Below, in pieces: positions 62,108-64,000 of a stretch of 64,000 nucleotides of DNA (position 1 is its first letter; the number at the start of each line of letters is the position of its first letter). Source of the stretch: Candidatus Symbiopectobacterium endolongispinus (GTDB taxonomy: Bacteria > Pseudomonadota > Gammaproteobacteria > Enterobacterales > Enterobacteriaceae); assembly GCF_018777385.1 (NCBI RefSeq), contig NZ_JAFJYB010000002.1, forward strand, positions 899,569 to 963,568, written 5' to 3'. The notes beneath the pieces are model-generated. The model was not told where the DNA came from and searched no databases. It saw only the letters and a program-made list of their open reading frames with translations. A program made the position numbers and the translations under genes.

Positions 62108-63128
62108 TCACTCCTTAGTGGGTGAAGCCTGCGGATGGCGGGACTGCCAGCGCCATGTGTCTTGCGCCATGTCTTCGAGCGAACGCGTGGCGCGCCAGTT
62201 CAGTTCGCGATCGGCTTTACTGGCGTCGGCCCAGTAGGCGGACAAGTCACCATCGCGGCGTGGGGCAAAATGATAGTTAACCGATTTACCGCAAGCCTTG
62301 CTGAACGCATTGACGACGTCAAGAACGCTGCTGCCGATGCCTGCGCCAAGGTTATAGAGGTGAATACCCGCTTTTCCCGCCAGCTGTTCCATCGCTGCAA
62401 TGTGACCATCAGCGAGATCCATCACATGAATGTAATCGCGTACACCGGTGCCGTCAGGCGTGTGGTAGTCATGGCCAAAAATGGCCAGTGAAGGACGACG
62501 ACCTACGGCCACCTGTGCAATGTAGGGCATCAGGTTATTCGGAATGCCCTGAGGATCTTCACCCATATCACCAGAGGGGTGTGCGCCTACGGGGTTGAAT
62601 AACGCAACAATGAGATGCTCCACGCGGGCTGCGCCTTTTGCAGGTCAGTGAGAATATGTTCAACCATTAGCTTGCTTTTGCCATACGGGCTTTGTGGCGT
62701 ACCGGTGGGGAAACTTTCCTCATAGGGAATGTTTGGCTGGTCGCCGTACACCGTGGCAGAAGAACTGAAGATAAGATTATTGATGTTGGTAGTCTGCATG
62801 GCGCTAGCCAAGCACAGCGTGCCATGCACATTGTTATCGTAATAGTCCAATGGTTTGGCGACTGATTCGCCGACTGCTTTTAGCCCAGCGAAATGGATCA
62901 CCTTTCAATAGCGTGTGAACGCAGGGTACTGACCAGCAGCGCTTCATCACGGAGATCGCCATGAATGAACTGCACGGATTTTCCCGCCAAACGTTCAATA
63001 ACCGGCACGACGCCGGGCTTACCGTTACACAAGTTGTCGAGAATGACGACATCATGCCCCTGTTGCAGCAGTTGTACACAGGTATGGCTGCCAATATAAC
63101 CGGTACCACCCGTCACCAGTACACGCAT
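62108..63128 (-). pseudogene. galE: UDP-glucose 4-epimerase, two frameshifts
   Basis: First gene of a galETK-order operon. NAD-binding GGTGYIGSHTC is at the N-terminus, and the catalytic SSSATVYG and YGKSK (Tyr/Lys) are present. Frameshifts fall near 62900 (HAIE then VIHFAGLKAV) and near 62605 (LLRY then FNPVGAHPSG). After these, GTGVRDYIHVMDLADGHIAAM and RRDGDLSAYWADASKA are normal. The stop is two bases from the galT ATG. Loss would remove galactose use and the UDP-galactose supply from this route. Confidence 0.92.
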
Positions 63129-63207
63129 ATACTCCCCCTAATGCCAGTTATATCGGAGTGAGGTTATCACTCGCGCTGTACAGAAACCATGATCTGATGT
63201 TAATTTA

Positions 63208-63221
63208 TGTAATCGTTTACA
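63208..63221 (-). promoter_or_regulatory. GalR/GalS-like operator upstream of galE
   Basis: On the minus strand TGTAAACGATTACA matches the gal operator core TGNAANCGNTTNCA, about 80 bases upstream of the galE ATG, in AT-rich DNA expected to hold the promoter. The rest of 63129-63408 shows no coding signal. Confidence 0.6.
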
Positions 63222-63408
63222 TTTTTAGTTTTTAGCATTTCGATATCAATATAACTTATTGTAAATAGAGTTAATTAATAGGTGTTGTCAGCGGAATGTC
63301 GCGCGCGAACAGAATGGTAAAGATCGACGGTACCACTGACCTTTCCCAACGGAGCATAATGCGGTTACCGGGATTAACACCCTAAGCCTGCTTGGCAGAC
63401 ATGGCGAC

Positions 63409-63993
63409 TTACACGGGATGGCTGAAATAAATATGATTTGCTTGATTCCGGCCGGGTTCGGGAGTCTTCAAGAGCTTTTCGGCGACGGCGAAGGCGAATT
63501 CAAACGCTACACCCAATCCTTTTCCAGTAATCAGATTGCCATCAATAACCACATTCGCGCCGGTATATGTTCCCTCTGGACACTGCATCCACAACTCTCC
63601 AGAGCACGTATAGCGGCGATTACGCAGCAGATGATTATTGCCCAACACACGTGCCGGGGCAGAGCAGAGCGCACAGACCCATTCACCCCACTCATCATGT
63701 CGTCGAATAAAATCGATAAACTGGGGGTCTATTGCCATACGCATCGTAGAATCCGGACCTCCAGGAATAATTACCGCGTCATAGTGTGCAAGAGCGAGAT
63801 TGTCAATATAATCATCTGCGTGTACTGACAGTAAAAAATAGCTTTTGGTGGTTAATCGCCCTGAGGCCGCTCAGGAAACGAGCGTCACATCGATATGCAG
63901 TCTGCGTAAAATGTCATATATAATCACGGCTTCTGCGTCTTCAAATCCATCGGCAATCAAGGGGTCAGTTTGGATATCGAAAATTATTGTACG
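63409..63993 (-). pseudogene. DJ-1/PfpI-family protein, nonsense-interrupted
   Basis: Reading leftward from about 63993, one frame gives LIADGFEDAEAVIIYDILRRLHIDVTLVS, a TGA at 63871-63873, then HADDYIDNLALAHYDAVIIPGGPDSTMRMAIDP and EWVCALCSAPARVLG. The latter holds the nucleophile-elbow Cys of the DJ-1 family. The C-terminus (VVIDGNLITGKGLGVAFEFAFAVAEKLL) is complete to 63409. No ATG was found at the expected N-terminus before an upstream stop at 63994-63996, so the start is also damaged or altered. YajL/YhbO-type glyoxalase or deglycase functions are known for relatives. Confidence 0.72.
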
Positions 63994-64000
63994 TTAAGAA

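Overview
The window looks like a chromosomal segment of a gammaproteobacterium of the order Enterobacterales. Several products read like E. coli or Yersinia orthologues: GalE/GalT/GalK, Blc, a YjaB-like acetyltransferase, a ClbS-like protein and a yersiniabactin-type siderophore locus. A cyclic beta-1,2-glucan synthase gene and a peptidase-autotransporter recall the Pectobacteriaceae/Sodalis neighbourhood. This placement is inferred from gene content only. The dominant feature is decay: roughly two thirds of the recognisable genes carry in-frame stops, single-base frameshifts or internal deletions. That is the pattern of a lineage recently restricted to a host (Sodalis- or Symbiopectobacterium-like), although some homopolymer frameshifts could be sequencing errors.

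Layout. 1-15.6 kb (+): a salicylate-type siderophore locus with an aryl-AMP ligase (broken, runs off the left edge), salicylate synthase (intact), AraC/YbtA-type regulator (intact), Fur-box-like site, TonB receptor (intact), a Nik/Opp-type importer (one permease intact, the rest broken), a YbtP/YbtQ-like ABC pair (both broken, both with damaged Walker A motifs) and a cytochrome P450 broken by a 7-bp tandem repeat and a stop. 15.8-16.9 kb: an intact, apparently AT-richer gene whose product carries the DGxC and HYN signatures of OTU cysteine proteases (deubiquitinases); this is the most interesting gene here. 17.2-21.6 kb: ribose/AI-2-type sugar ABC transporter with two broken subunits. 21.6-30 kb (-): one giant cyclic beta-1,2-glucan synthase pseudogene.

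30.2-32.7 kb (+): three intact genes (Bcr-like drug exporter, HAD phosphatase, ClbS-like self-protection protein). 32.8-37.9 kb: MarR-like remnant, a PAS-GAF-GGDEF-EAL pseudogene with damaged catalytic residues, and an M28 peptidase-autotransporter pseudogene. 38-41.3 kb: intact glutathione-transferase followed by a broken polar amino acid ABC transporter. 41.4-46.3 kb: intact HNH nuclease, a deleted second glutathione transferase, a broken AraC regulator, and an MFS gene and an aminotransferase gene that have both lost their 3' ends at one shared junction.

46.5-52.3 kb (-): a decayed AdeRS-like two-component system with MFP/RND efflux pump. 52.4-59 kb: MipA remnant, intact GNAT, broken chemoreceptor, intact Blc, and a sensor kinase (broken)/response regulator (open but missing an acidic-pocket Asp). 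59-63.1 kb (-): broken Bacillus-type GAPDH and a ruined galETK operon in which the galK start is fused in frame to the end of a GlxA/FtrA-type regulator. The right edge holds a DJ-1/PfpI remnant. No rRNA, tRNA, CRISPR array or insertion sequence was recognised.
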